DNA from: RGIG4140 sp045614025
Lineage (GTDB): Bacteria > Pseudomonadota > Alphaproteobacteria > CAAHEQ01 > UBA3637
Length of the DNA stretch: 64,000 nucleotides
Reading direction: 5' to 3'
Assembly: GCA_045614025.1 (NCBI GenBank)
Contig: JAZLCE010000038.1
Coordinates: 33,153 to 97,152 of the forward strand
Shown here: one piece after another, positions 23,493-32,973 of the stretch
Position numbering within the stretch: position 1 is the first letter of the stretch
Layout of the letters: every line of letters starts with the position of its first letter
Translations under genes and position numbers: made by a program
The notes under the pieces: generated by a model
The model's input: only the letters and a program-made list of their open reading frames with translations
Database searches by the model: none
Told to the model about the DNA's origin: nothing

Positions 23493-25055
23493 ATGTTTAA
23501 AAAAATGATTTTTGTTCGCCTCTTTTTAACTTTAGGCTTATTCCTTTCTCTTATTTTTGCTGGATGTAGCATTTTTTATAAGATGAATTATTTAGATTTT
23601 AGTTTCACACCAGAAAAGAAAACGCCAGTTTGGCGCGTTGAAGCTCATTTAACGTTTACACCAACAGCTGATGAGTCAAAAATCACTTTTGCTAGACCAA
23701 ATAAAGATGCGCATTTTAAAATCCTTGATGAAAGTATTATTGCTAAAGGATTTCAAACTCAAACAACAGACTCTTCTTTCATCATAACGGGAACATCTAA
23801 AAAACAAGAACAAGATCTTTACTATCGCCTTTTAATTTATGATGTAAAAGAACAATTATCTTTTAATGAAGATAAAACTGAACCCATAGTTGAGGCGCCT
23901 ATTTTAGATGATGAAACAATGCTTATTGCAAAAGAACTTTTATCGCAAGTTGAAACTTTTGGTGGCAAAAACAAAGTTAAAAATTTAATCAACTTCATCA
24001 ATCAAAATGAAGCTAATGAATTAACATATTCTTATTTTCCGCCACAAATTAGCTTAAAAGAAAAAGCAGAAAAAATAATTGATTTATTGGCTCTTCAAAA
24101 CATTCCTGCGCGCCTTGTTAGAGGCATCATGCTAGAAGAAGGCAAAAAAACTTTTTCTCCAGATGTGATGATTGAAGTTTATAATCAAGAACAAAAAGGT
24201 TGGCAAGTTTTTGATATTCAAACAGCGAAAGAAGGCTCTCCATTAAACTTTATTGCCTTTCAAAAGGGTAGCGCTTCTTTATTTGATGTTTCTGGTGGAA
24301 AAGACTCTACTATTAAATATTCTGTTTTAAAATCCTTAAATTCATCTTTTAGTCTAGCAAAATATCGTGCTAAAAATGCTGATAAAGAACCTTTCTTCAA
24401 TTATTCAATTTATAATTTACCAATTGATCAGCAAAATGCTCTTAAATGGCTTATGGTTTTTCCTCTGGCCATTTTGCTTGTTGTTATTTTAAGAAATGTT
24501 ATTGGAATGAAAACAATGGGAACGTTCACACCTATGCTGATTTCCATGGCGTTGGTTGAAACGGGATTACTTTCAGGATTAGGTTGTTTTTCTTTAATTG
24601 TTGCAATTGGGCTTGCTTTGAGATTTTTGCTTTCAAAACTTAATTTATTATTGGTTCCACGCATTTCAGCCGTTGTTGTTTTTGTTATCTTAATTATTCA
24701 ATATTTTTCAATTATAGGATATCAAATGGATTGGAAAATTGGCGCTTCAGCCCTCTTTTTCCCAATTATTATTTTAGCATGGATTATTGAACGCGCCTCA
24801 ATTATTTGGGAAGAAGAAGGATTGCATCATGCAGTTAAAGAAGTGTTTAACAGCATTCTCGCTGCCATTTTAATTTATTTTATCATTGAAAATGAAACAA
24901 TCCGACATGTGATGTTTGTGTTTAACGAATTAAACTTTGTGATTTTATTTATCACTATGTTATTGGGCACATATACAGGCTATCGCCTAACCGAACTTAA
25001 AAGATTTGCCCCATTGGTAAAAAACAATAAAAAATCCACCAAAAGGAAATCATAA
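23493..25055 (+). CDS. Inactive transglutaminase-like protein fused to seven membrane helices
   Basis: The 520-residue protein starts with a membrane helix (residues 6-28, with an internal AGCS). A periplasmic region of about 290 residues follows, including a transglutaminase-like fold (residues about 150-260) that lacks an obvious Cys-His-Asp triad. From about residue 315 there are seven hydrophobic helices. This fits the Transglut_i_TM/7TM_transglut family. Its neighbours are the retropepsin-like lipoprotein and the ATP-grasp ligase. The domain arrangement suggests a membrane scaffold or sensor that recognises a peptide on the periplasmic side; this is inference. Confidence 0.88.
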   Translation: MFKKMIFVRLFLTLGLFLSLIFAGCSIFYKMNYLDFSFTPEKKTPVWRVEAHLTFTPTADESKITFARPNKDAHFKILDESIIAKGFQTQTTDSSFIITGTSKKQEQDLYYRLLIYDVKEQLSFNEDKTEPIVEAPILDDETMLIAKELLSQVETFGGKNKVKNLINFINQNEANELTYSYFPPQISLKEKAEKIIDLLALQNIPARLVRGIMLEEGKKTFSPDVMIEVYNQEQKGWQVFDIQTAKEGSPLNFIAFQKGSASLFDVSGGKDSTIKYSVLKSLNSSFSLAKYRAKNADKEPFFNYSIYNLPIDQQNALKWLMVFPLAILLVVILRNVIGMKTMGTFTPMLISMALVETGLLSGLGCFSLIVAIGLALRFLLSKLNLLLVPRISAVVVFVILIIQYFSIIGYQMDWKIGASALFFPIIILAWIIERASIIWEEEGLHHAVKEVFNSILAAILIYFIIENETIRHVMFVFNELNFVILFITMLLGTYTGYRLTELKRFAPLVKNNKKSTKRKS

Positions 25056-25056
25056 A

Positions 25057-26016
25057 ATGTTTTTAAAAAAATTTGTCTGGCCAAGTGAATTAAAAAAAGC
25101 TGGCGTTTTGAATATGAACGCAAGAAATTATCGCGTTATTGGCTTAAACAATAAACGCCGGCTTTATCCGCTTGTGGATGACAAAGTTAAAACAAAAGAA
25201 CTTGCCAAAACCGTTGACATTCAAACCCCCAAACTCATTGGAGTTATCAAAGCGCAATATGAAGTTAAAAATTTACTTTCAATTGTCAAAGGGACAAAAA
25301 GCTTTGTGATTAAACCTGCACATGGCAGTGGAGGAAAAGGTGTTTTAGTTATCAAAAAATATACGAAAAATTATTTTAGAACAGCCTCTGAACGCGTTTT
25401 AAAATATACCGAAGTTTACCAACATATTTCAAATATTTTAAGTGGGCTATATAGCCTTGGTGGCAGATATGATGATGCTATATTAGAAGAAATGGTTTCA
25501 TTTAGCGATATTTTTAAAAAATATAGTTTTCAAGGGGTTCCAGATGTTCGAATTATTGTTTATAAAGGCTATCCGGCAATGGCAATGATGCGTCTTGCAA
25601 CAAAAGAATCAGGCGGAAGAGCAAACCTTCATCAAGGGGCTGTTGGCGTTGGTCTTGATATTCAAACAGGGAAAGCCCTCGCTGCTGTTCAACATAATAT
25701 ACCTCTTAATTATCATCCAGATACGCATGCAGATTTAATGACATTATCTGTCCCTGATTGGAAAACGCATCTTCTTATTGCTGCAAAAGGATATGATATG
25801 ACTGGGCTTGGTTATTTGGGCGCAGATATTGTGATGGATAAAGAAAAAGGCCCAATGGTTTTGGAATTAAACGCCCGCCCTGGCCTTGCGATTCAAATTG
25901 CAAATCAAAAAGGATTATCCCATATTTTAGATGAAATTGATACTTATCCAAAAAATCTTTCAGCAGAAGAACGGGTTAATTATATTTTAAATGAAAAAAA
26001 ATATAAAAGTAAATAA
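25057..26016 (+). CDS. ATP-grasp ligase, alpha-L-glutamate ligase-like
   Basis: The 319-residue cytoplasmic protein belongs to the RimK-like ATP-grasp ligases linked with 7TM transglutaminases. Visible motifs are the nucleotide-binding VIKPAHGSGGKGVLVI (around residue 85), the Glu-containing ILEEMV, and the metal-binding end VLELNARPGLAIQIAN. Enzymes of this fold join a carboxylate to an amine using ATP, often adding amino acids to a peptide or metabolite. It begins one base after the previous stop, so it is translationally coupled. Its last 30 bases overlap the convergent gene at 25987-26502. Confidence 0.9.
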   Translation: MFLKKFVWPSELKKAGVLNMNARNYRVIGLNNKRRLYPLVDDKVKTKELAKTVDIQTPKLIGVIKAQYEVKNLLSIVKGTKSFVIKPAHGSGGKGVLVIKKYTKNYFRTASERVLKYTEVYQHISNILSGLYSLGGRYDDAILEEMVSFSDIFKKYSFQGVPDVRIIVYKGYPAMAMMRLATKESGGRANLHQGAVGVGLDIQTGKALAAVQHNIPLNYHPDTHADLMTLSVPDWKTHLLIAAKGYDMTGLGYLGADIVMDKEKGPMVLELNARPGLAIQIANQKGLSHILDEIDTYPKNLSAEERVNYILNEKKYKSK

Positions 26017-26502
26017 ATTAACTATTACTAAAACCTTTAATAAATTATTTTTATTAATTATTTTTATATTTTCAGACAAAACTTTATACTCTAAAAAAAC
26101 AACTACAAAAAAATAAACAATCAGAGATGGAATCATATCTAAAAATAATATATCCGAATTTTTTGAAACAATAAACAGCAAACTAACTTGATCAACAATA
26201 TCATTTATTGCAGGAAATAAGGCCCCCAACCCGACTAAAGGTAGACACATAATATAAATAAAAACCAAGCAAAAAATAGGACCCATAATAATAGATAATG
26301 CATTTGCCATAAAGACATAACAAAGTATCTTTTTATCCCATTTTCTTAACTTTAAAAGGAAATAAAACACTTCTAAAATGGGAATACATATAATGGATAT
26401 CCAAAATGATTTATATAGCAAAAAAGGAATAATAATATCTCCACTTGCAAAAGCAGTCGTAGAACTCAACAAAACTAAAAGAATTACAAATAAAAATTTC
26501 AT
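25987..26502 (-). CDS. Hypothetical membrane protein with signal peptide
   Basis: The 171-residue protein has a signal-like start (MKFLFVILLVLLSSTTAFASG) and about four more hydrophobic segments (FWISIICIPILEVFYFLL, ILCYVFMANALSIIMGPIFCLVFIYIMC, MIPSLIVYFFVVVFL, VLVIVNLFTFIFFFI). No family is recognised. Its 3' end overlaps the ATP-grasp gene in the opposite direction by 30 bases. Base use is even more AT-rich than the neighbours, as expected for a hydrophobic protein. The call rests on the sensible signal and membrane pattern. Confidence 0.6.
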   Translation of the reverse strand: MKFLFVILLVLLSSTTAFASGDIIIPFLLYKSFWISIICIPILEVFYFLLKLRKWDKKILCYVFMANALSIIMGPIFCLVFIYIMCLPLVGLGALFPAINDIVDQVSLLFIVSKNSDILFLDMIPSLIVYFFVVVFLEYKVLSENIKIINKNNLLKVLVIVNLFTFIFFFI

Positions 26503-26584
26503 TATAAAATCCCTAATAAGGTTTCCTGAATTTATTTAATACTAAAGAATTCACATACTTTTAACAAGTTAATTTTTAATTTCT

Positions 26585-26614
26585 AAAAAAAGCGCTTTTA
26601 ACAAGCGCTTTTTT
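26585..26614 (-). terminator. Terminator after ftsH
   Basis: AAAAAGCGCTT pairs with AAGCGCTTTTT around a short loop, with T-runs on both strands. It abuts the ftsH stop codon. Confidence 0.9.
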
Positions 26615-28594
26615 TTAGATCTTTTTATCCATCTTTTTCTTAACGATTGGCTTTTTCACCATTGAAACAGAAGTTTCTTTTGGATTAAAAAGTTCTGAAA
26701 TATCAACATTTTCTTCAACTTCTTCAGAAACTTCGCCAACTGATGGAACAGTTGCTCTGGCTTTAGCTTGTGCCTCAGCTGCTGTTGAAACACGAATTTC
26801 TTTACCTTCTAATAAATCTTTAATTTCCTCGCCAGATAAAGTTTCATATTCAACAAGACCCATTGCTAATGTATCCAATTCAACTTTATAATCCGTTAAA
26901 ATTTGACGCGTTTTTTGATAAGCTTCATCAATAATTTTTCTGATTTCTTCATCCACTTTTTGCGCCGTTAAATCAGAAACATTTTTTCTTTTTGAAATAC
27001 TATATCCCAAAAAGACTTCACCTTCAGGTTCATCATAAGCAATCGGACCCATCACATCACTCATACCCCATTCGCTCACCATTTTTCTTGCAATCGTTGT
27101 AGCAACTTGAATATCGTTGCTTGCGCCAGTTGAAACTTTTTCTTTCCCAAAGATCATTTCTTCGGCTAAACGACCAGCAAACAAAATGCTTAATCTGGAT
27201 TTCAAATAAGTCATGCTTTGAGAATATTTATCTTTCTCTGGCAATTGCATGGTAACTCCAAGCGCACGTCCTCTTGGAATGATTGTAACTTTATGAAGCG
27301 GATCAGATTCTGGCAAATGAAGTGAAACAATAGCATGCCCAGCTTCATGATAAGCCGTCATTTTCTTTTCTTGTTCATCCATTACAAGTGACTTTCTTTC
27401 AGATCCCATCATCACTTTATCTTTGGCATCTTCAAATTCTTGCATCGTTACCATTGTTTTATTTCTACGTGCGGCTAAAAGAGCAGCTTCATTTACTAAA
27501 TTTGCCAAATCTGCGCCTGAAAAACCAGGAGTTCCCCGTGCAATAAGTGGCAATGAAACATTTGGTGCGAGAGGCACTTTTTTAACATGAACATTCAAAA
27601 TTGCTTCACGACCATTAATATCTGGATTAGAAACAACAATTTGCCTATCAAAACGACCAGGTCTTAACAAAGCAGGATCCAAAACATCTGGTCTGTTTGT
27701 TGCAGCAATTAAAATGATGCCTGAATTCGTTTCAAATCCATCCATTTCAACAAGCAATTGATTAAGCGTTTGCTCTCTTTCATCATTTCCGCCACCAAGA
27801 CCGGCACCACGATGACGACCAACTGCATCAATTTCATCAACAAAAACAATACAAGGTGCTTCTTTTTTTGCCTGTTCAAACATATCTCTGACACGAGAAG
27901 CCCCAACGCCTACAAACATTTCAACAAAATCAGAACCAGATATGCTGAAAAAAGGCACATTTGCTTCACCTGCAATGGCTCTTGCCAATAATGTTTTACC
28001 TGTACCTGGAGGGCCAACAAGCAACGCACCTTTTGGAATTTTTCCACCAAGTCTTTGAAACTTAATTGGTGCTTTCAAAAAGTCAACAATCTCTTGCAAT
28101 TCTTGTTTGGCTTCTTCAATTCCAGCAACATCACTAAAAGTCACTTTGTCTTTGCCTTCTAACAATTTGGCTTTTGATTTGCCGAAACTCATTGCTTTTC
28201 CATTACTTGAGGCCATTTGTTTCATCATCATAATCCAAATGCCCGCAAAAAGCAAAATAGGAGCCCATGAAATTAATGCCATTAACCAACCTGATTCTGT
28301 TTCAGGAGGAAGCGCTTTAATTTTAACATTATGTTCTTTTAAAACAGGCATCAACCCAGCTTCTAAAGGCATATATGTTTTAAACATTCCTGTTTTTTGA
28401 AATTCACCAGTGATAGATTGACCTTGAATTTCAACAGATTTAACATCTCCTTTTTCAACGGAGCTTAAAAATTCGCTATATGATAAATCAATTTGTTTGG
28501 ATTTATTTGGATCAGGGAATGAAAAAGCCCCTAATAAAACCATTGAAGTAAAGAAAACAAGCCAAAAAACGGCTGTATTCGACTTTTTTTTCAT
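26615..28594 (-). CDS. ftsH: ATP-dependent zinc metalloprotease FtsH
   Basis: The 659-residue inner-membrane protease has two transmembrane helices (residues about 9-25 and 108-126) around a small periplasmic domain. The AAA+ module carries Walker A GPPGTGKT, pore-loop region FVEMFVGVGA, Walker B IVFVDEID and the SRH (DPALLRPGRFDR). The metalloprotease domain has HEAGH near residue 425. It degrades membrane and regulatory proteins. The C-terminal extension of about 60 residues (EEVEENVDISELFNPKE) is charged. It follows tilS in the conserved order pal-cpoB-tilS-ftsH, with a 15-base gap and an AAGGAAAG site. Confidence 0.98.
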   Translation of the reverse strand: MKKKSNTAVFWLVFFTSMVLLGAFSFPDPNKSKQIDLSYSEFLSSVEKGDVKSVEIQGQSITGEFQKTGMFKTYMPLEAGLMPVLKEHNVKIKALPPETESGWLMALISWAPILLFAGIWIMMMKQMASSNGKAMSFGKSKAKLLEGKDKVTFSDVAGIEEAKQELQEIVDFLKAPIKFQRLGGKIPKGALLVGPPGTGKTLLARAIAGEANVPFFSISGSDFVEMFVGVGASRVRDMFEQAKKEAPCIVFVDEIDAVGRHRGAGLGGGNDEREQTLNQLLVEMDGFETNSGIILIAATNRPDVLDPALLRPGRFDRQIVVSNPDINGREAILNVHVKKVPLAPNVSLPLIARGTPGFSGADLANLVNEAALLAARRNKTMVTMQEFEDAKDKVMMGSERKSLVMDEQEKKMTAYHEAGHAIVSLHLPESDPLHKVTIIPRGRALGVTMQLPEKDKYSQSMTYLKSRLSILFAGRLAEEMIFGKEKVSTGASNDIQVATTIARKMVSEWGMSDVMGPIAYDEPEGEVFLGYSISKRKNVSDLTAQKVDEEIRKIIDEAYQKTRQILTDYKVELDTLAMGLVEYETLSGEEIKDLLEGKEIRVSTAAEAQAKARATVPSVGEVSEEVEENVDISELFNPKETSVSMVKKPIVKKKMDKKI

Positions 28595-28609
28595 TTAAAC
28601 TTTCCTTTT

Positions 28610-29818
28610 TTAATTTTTTTTAATCATTTTAATAAAAATATGATAACTTAAGTTTTCTTTATACTCAATTTCAAGAACATTTTCAAGTTCTTTTTCAGGC
28701 TCAAAATAAGGAAAACTTTGTTGAACTAAATATGGAATATTTTTTTTGCGCTTCAATGGGGCGCAAGCTTTTAAAACACCATTTAGCTCTGAATGAATTT
28801 CAAAACCAGACCAATAATAAACCTTCCCTTTTTTAATTTTCAAAGGCGCAGGCATTGTTTTTGGTTCTTTTGAAATAAAAATACCTTTCTTGTGTGGAAT
28901 AATTAAACAAGATGCTAAAGTCATTTGTTTGATATCCCCTAAACAAGCGCGTTCTAAAAGCTCAAGAGAAATCATTTTATCTGACTTCCCAACGCGTTTT
29001 AACAAAGCATCCATCACCTTAATTTTAATCTCATCCGGCAATAAAAAAAACTTTTCTTTATCAATTAATGCATATCCTTCAGGATAAAATTTAACAGATT
29101 CTTTAATAAATAATTCTTGATACCAAAACAAAGCTTGAGAAGCTCTTGCCAATCTTTTTGTTGAAGATAAAATATTTTTAAGAGGAATTCCTTTTTCTTC
29201 AATAACAGGCAAAAATTTACGCCATTTAACCCGTTCAAAAGACTCATCTTCATTCATGGGATCTTTTACCCACTCAATATTTTTTTTCAACAGATATTTT
29301 TCAATTTCTTTTTTCGAAACATCTAAAAAAGGCCGCACCAATAAAACACCATTGCGATATATTTTTTCACGCATAGAGCTTAATCCTTCAACGGAACTTC
29401 CTCTTGCTAAACGCGATAAAAATGTTTCAATCTGATCTTCTTGCTGGTGCGCAATAAAAAGAGTTGCGATATCGTTTTTTTTGCAATAATCAATTAACAA
29501 TTGATACCTGATTTCACGCGCGTGTTCTTCAACCTTCGTATTGCCTATTTTTTCTTTATTCACCAAAATTTCATGAGAAATCCCTTGGCTTTTTAAAAAT
29601 TTATGAACACTTTTGGCTTCCTTAGAACTTTCTTTTCGAATCTGATGATCAACCGTGAGTGCGCTTAATTTAATATTCTTTTTTTTGCAAAATTCATGAA
29701 GCAAAAGTGTTAAACATAAACTATCTGCCCCACCAGAAACAGCAACTGCAACTCGTTCTTTTAAATCTGGCAGTAACTCAAAAATTTTTTTCTCAAAATC
29801 AACTTCATTTAACATCAT
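28610..29818 (-). CDS. tilS: tRNA(Ile)-lysidine synthase
   Basis: The 402-residue protein has the N-type PP-loop motif VAVSGGADSL near residue 25 and the TilS signatures LTVDHQIRKES and FIAHQQEDQIETFLSRL. It modifies C34 of the CAU-anticodon isoleucine tRNA to lysidine, an essential step for reading AUA. This matters in an AT-rich genome with frequent AUA codons. C-terminal TilS domains follow to residue 400. The start lies directly at the end of cpoB, with two adjacent ATG codons; the exact one is uncertain. Confidence 0.95.
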   Translation of the reverse strand: MMLNEVDFEKKIFELLPDLKERVAVAVSGGADSLCLTLLLHEFCKKKNIKLSALTVDHQIRKESSKEAKSVHKFLKSQGISHEILVNKEKIGNTKVEEHAREIRYQLLIDYCKKNDIATLFIAHQQEDQIETFLSRLARGSSVEGLSSMREKIYRNGVLLVRPFLDVSKKEIEKYLLKKNIEWVKDPMNEDESFERVKWRKFLPVIEEKGIPLKNILSSTKRLARASQALFWYQELFIKESVKFYPEGYALIDKEKFFLLPDEIKIKVMDALLKRVGKSDKMISLELLERACLGDIKQMTLASCLIIPHKKGIFISKEPKTMPAPLKIKKGKVYYWSGFEIHSELNGVLKACAPLKRKKNIPYLVQQSFPYFEPEKELENVLEIEYKENLSYHIFIKMIKKN

Positions 29819-29819
29819 A

Positions 29820-30605
29820 TTATTTACATTGCAATTTTTTTGCTTCAGCTGTTGCCCTATCTTTTAAACGTTGTTCTGCTTTTGGAAATTCATCTTGCAA
29901 AGATTTAAATGCCGTACAAGCTTCTTGCTTTTTATTTAACTTATTCATGGTCAAACCAAGTTTTAATAAATTATCCGCTGCTTTTGAATTATCTTTATAT
30001 TTTGTAAACCCATCAGCAAAAATACCAACAGCTTGTTCAAAAAGACCACGCGCATAATATGTTTCGCCCAACCAATAATTTGCATTACCAACCAAAGAAG
30101 ATTTTGGATATTCTTTCATAAACAAAGTAAAGGCTTCTTCTGCTTTTTTATAATCCCCTTTTTTCATCAAATTATAGGCAGCATCATATGCTTCTTTATC
30201 CCCTTTTTTTGGCTCGTTTATTGAGGATGCAGATGAATTTTTATCATTTGAGATCATATTAAAACGAACATCTAAATCAGCATTCATTCTGTTCAAACGA
30301 TCTTCCAATTGCTTTTGATTAAATTCAATTTGTTCCATTTTTGCAGTTAAATCTTTCACAACTTGATCTTGTGCTGAAAGCCTTGAATAAAGATCTTCTA
30401 AATTACTTTCACCAGTTGAACCATTATTATCGCTTGCTATTAAAATTGGCGTTTCGCTCTTTTGATATACTTTTCGTTGCAATGCACTTAAATCATTTTC
30501 AATACGCGTTACTTTTTCATCCAATAAATCAACTTTCAATTCTGCCATAGCAGAATAAGAAATAAAAGAAGAAACCAAAAAACAAGATAAAATGATTTTT
30601 TTCAT
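29820..30605 (-). CDS. cpoB: Cell division coordinator CpoB (YbgF)
   Basis: The 261-residue periplasmic protein has a signal peptide (cleavage near SAMA), an N-terminal coiled coil (residues 25-110, DLLDEKVTRIENDLSALQRK and later), and three TPR-like repeats in the C-terminal half (YDAAYNLMKKGDYKKAEEAF, ANYWLGETYYARGLFEQAV, AADNLLKLGLTMNKLNKKQEA). CpoB works with Tol-Pal and peptidoglycan synthesis during outer-membrane constriction. It follows pal, from which it is separated by a terminator-like hairpin, and precedes tilS without a gap. Confidence 0.95.
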   Translation of the reverse strand: MKKIILSCFLVSSFISYSAMAELKVDLLDEKVTRIENDLSALQRKVYQKSETPILIASDNNGSTGESNLEDLYSRLSAQDQVVKDLTAKMEQIEFNQKQLEDRLNRMNADLDVRFNMISNDKNSSASSINEPKKGDKEAYDAAYNLMKKGDYKKAEEAFTLFMKEYPKSSLVGNANYWLGETYYARGLFEQAVGIFADGFTKYKDNSKAADNLLKLGLTMNKLNKKQEACTAFKSLQDEFPKAEQRLKDRATAEAKKLQCK

Positions 30606-30623
30606 AACATGTTCCTTTAATAT

Positions 30624-30661
30624 AAAAACTCTTCCTCATTTTACAAGGAAGAGTTTTTTTT
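30624..30661 (-). terminator. Terminator-like hairpin between pal and cpoB
   Basis: AACTCTTCCT pairs with AGGAAGAGTT, with T-runs on both strands. It lies inside an otherwise conserved operon, so it may only partly stop transcription, giving more pal than cpoB mRNA. Confidence 0.85.
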
Positions 30662-30692
30662 AACAAGTCTTTTTTTCTAAAGAAAAACTTTT

Positions 30693-31187
30693 TTAGTAAG
30701 CAACTGTTGTTGCATTACGGTTTTTAGCCCAAGCTTCTTCTGTTGAACCTGGAACAACTGGTCTTTCTTTACCGTATGAGATAATGCGAATACGGTCAGA
30801 TGAAATGCCTTTCATCACTAAGAAACGACGAGCTTCATCTGCACGACGTTCACCCAATGCCAAGTTATATTCTTCTGTACCACGTTCGTCGCAACGACCT
30901 TCAATCACAACTAAAACACGTGGATTTGCTTTTAACCATTCAGCTTGTTGTGATAAAACAGCTTTTGAATCACCATCCAAAGAAGAACTATCTAATGCAA
31001 AATAAACAACATTTTGATTTTCATCTTTGAATTTTTGTGTCATAGCTGTATCTTGCAAATCAGAAATGTTAACATTATCATTCCAACCGCCTTGGCCATT
31101 ACCATATAAATCAGCACCATCTTTTTGAGAAGCACAAGCACTCAAAAAAGAAACTGCACATACAACTGCAAGTATTTTTTTCAACAT
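30693..31187 (-). CDS. pal: Peptidoglycan-associated lipoprotein Pal
   Basis: The lipoprotein has about 164 residues, with a lipobox LSAC near residue 17, a short flexible linker, and an OmpA-like domain (VVYFALDSSSLDGDSKAVL, then VIEGRCDERGTEEYNLALGERRA). The Asp and Arg of the family motif that bind diaminopimelate are present. Pal tethers the outer membrane to peptidoglycan as part of the Tol system. The start at 31187 is preferred over 31217 because GGAAG stands before it and the lipoprotein signal then has normal length. TolQRAB are not in the window. Confidence 0.97.
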   Translation of the reverse strand: MLKKILAVVCAVSFLSACASQKDGADLYGNGQGGWNDNVNISDLQDTAMTQKFKDENQNVVYFALDSSSLDGDSKAVLSQQAEWLKANPRVLVVIEGRCDERGTEEYNLALGERRADEARRFLVMKGISSDRIRIISYGKERPVVPGSTEEAWAKNRNATTVAY

Positions 31188-31318
31188 TTTTTCTTCCTTT
31201 ATTTTAAATTTTTTCAAACATTAGCGACAGAGAAAAGCTCTTCCATCCTTAAGGAGTATAAAAAACATAATCTCTTTGAAAAGTCAAGATATTTTTTCAA
31301 AATCACCATTAAAAAATA

Positions 31319-31347
31319 TTGCTATTTTTAAAAGAAAATTTTATACT
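31319..31347 (+). promoter_or_regulatory. Sigma-70 promoter of the MATE gene
   Basis: TTGCTA at 31319-31324 and TATACT at 31342-31347 have a 17-base spacer. The leader to ATG 31380 is about 25 bases. Confidence 0.65.
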
Positions 31348-31379
31348 TGCACAAAAATTTCAACCATAAGGAAAAACAA

Positions 31380-32783
31380 ATGAAAAGTATGACTGAGGGT
31401 CATCCTCTTAAACTTATTCTTTTATTCATGCTTCCCATTTTACTTGGGAACATTTTTCATCAACTTTACATTCTTTCAGACCTTTTTATTTTAGGTCATT
31501 ATTTAGGAATTCGCGCTCTTGCTATTGCTGGCGCAATGACCCCTATTTTTATTATGGCAGTTATGACTTCTTTGGGATTTACAAATGGCCTTTCAATTAT
31601 TACAGCCCAACGCTTTGGAGCAAATGATATTAAAAATGTTCGCGCTTCTTTTGCCATTGGTATTGTTTTAAGTTCTTTATTTGCTTTACTCATTTTCTTA
31701 TTTTTAATCCTAAAAATGGATTTAATTTTAACATTGATGAATGTCCCTAAGGATATTTTTATTGATTCTGGCCGGTTTATGACCATTCTTTCATATGGTG
31801 TTATCGCCATTGTATTTTACAACTTTTTAGCTGGCATTTTAAGATCTCTTGGTGATAGCAAAACCCCGCTTTATTATCTTATTTTTGCATCAGTTTTAAA
31901 TATTATTATCAACGTCACTTTAATTGTTAAATTCAATTTAGATGTTACAGGGGTTGCATTTGGAACTTGCATCGCTCAATTTACTTCTGCTTTCTTATGT
32001 TTAGGCTATATGTTAATAAAATATCCAATGCTTCGTTTAAGAAAAGAAGATTTTTCTTTTAATTTTCAATTTGTAATTGAACATTTAAAAATTGCAATTC
32101 CTATGACAGTTCAATTTTCAATTATTGGGCTTGGTGTTATCACCGTTCAAAGCGTTTGCAATCAATTTGGAACAGGAACAATTGCCGCTTTTTCTGCCGC
32201 TACCCGCATCGAACAATTAGCCACTATGCCATTATTTTCATTGGGCCATGCGCTCACAACTTATGTTGCCCAAAACTTTGGCGCTCGTTTACTCAGACGC
32301 ATCAGACAAGGCGTTTTGCAATGTTGTATCCTTGCTTCTGCAACAAGCATTATTTTAGCTTTACTTGCTTTTAAATATGGGAAAAATTTAGCACTTATAT
32401 TTCTTAATAATCCCAGCGAAGAAATTTTATCACAAGCAACCACCTATATTCAAATCACAACAGCTTTTTATATTTTCTTAGCTCAAATATTTATTTTCAG
32501 ACAAGCACTCCAAGGTATGGGACGCGCTATTATCCCTCTTATTTCTGGAATTATAGAGCTGATTATGCGTTGGTTTGCAGCCTTTTCTCTTGCCGCTTAC
32601 ATGGGATATAAAGGCATTTGCTATGCTGGCCCAATTGCATGGGTAAGTGCAGCTATTTTTGTGATGATTAGTTATTTTATAATTATCAAAGAATTTAAGA
32701 TTTCTCTTTTTGGACCATTAAACCAAATATCATCTCTTAGAAAGGAATTTCAAATTCGAATTGAAAAACGAAAAAAAAGATAA
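31380..32783 (+). CDS. MATE-family efflux transporter
   Basis: The 467-residue protein has 12 hydrophobic helices and the internal two-fold arrangement of MATE exporters. The first repeat starts at LKLILLFMLPILLGNIFHQLY and contains DLFILGHYLGIRALAIAGA; the second starts with LKIAIPMTVQFSIIGLGVI. These transporters use Na+ or H+ gradients to export organic cations or drugs across the inner membrane. The start at ATG 31380 follows AAGGAAAAAC; a longer frame from TTG 31347 would overlap the promoter's -10 box. Confidence 0.93.
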   Translation: MKSMTEGHPLKLILLFMLPILLGNIFHQLYILSDLFILGHYLGIRALAIAGAMTPIFIMAVMTSLGFTNGLSIITAQRFGANDIKNVRASFAIGIVLSSLFALLIFLFLILKMDLILTLMNVPKDIFIDSGRFMTILSYGVIAIVFYNFLAGILRSLGDSKTPLYYLIFASVLNIIINVTLIVKFNLDVTGVAFGTCIAQFTSAFLCLGYMLIKYPMLRLRKEDFSFNFQFVIEHLKIAIPMTVQFSIIGLGVITVQSVCNQFGTGTIAAFSAATRIEQLATMPLFSLGHALTTYVAQNFGARLLRRIRQGVLQCCILASATSIILALLAFKYGKNLALIFLNNPSEEILSQATTYIQITTAFYIFLAQIFIFRQALQGMGRAIIPLISGIIELIMRWFAAFSLAAYMGYKGICYAGPIAWVSAAIFVMISYFIIIKEFKISLFGPLNQISSLRKEFQIRIEKRKKR

Positions 32784-32799
32784 CTCAATTATTTTATTC

Positions 32800-32828
32800 T
32801 TGCATTTTCAAACCAAATAGTGTATAAG
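32800..32828 (+). promoter_or_regulatory. Promoter of tRNA-Lys
   Basis: TTGCAT at 32800-32805 and TATAAG at 32823-32828 have a 17-base spacer. The expected start is about ten bases before the mature tRNA. Confidence 0.7.
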
Positions 32829-32843
32829 TTAAAAAAAAATTAA

Positions 32844-32919
<76 letters not shown>

Positions 32920-32920
32920 A

Positions 32921-32948
32921 AAAACCGACCATATGGTCGTTTTTTTTA
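32921..32948 (+). terminator. Terminator after tRNA-Lys
   Basis: The palindrome CGACCATATGGTCG is preceded by A and followed by eight T. It can also serve the convergent gene at 32974-33870. Confidence 0.88.
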
Positions 32949-32973
32949 TACATACCAAATCTAAATTCATTTC

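Noticed and set aside
31250..31310. Promoter of pal with TTGACT and TATACT on the minus strand
   Set aside because: The spacer is about 21 bases, which is too long for a credible sigma-70 promoter.
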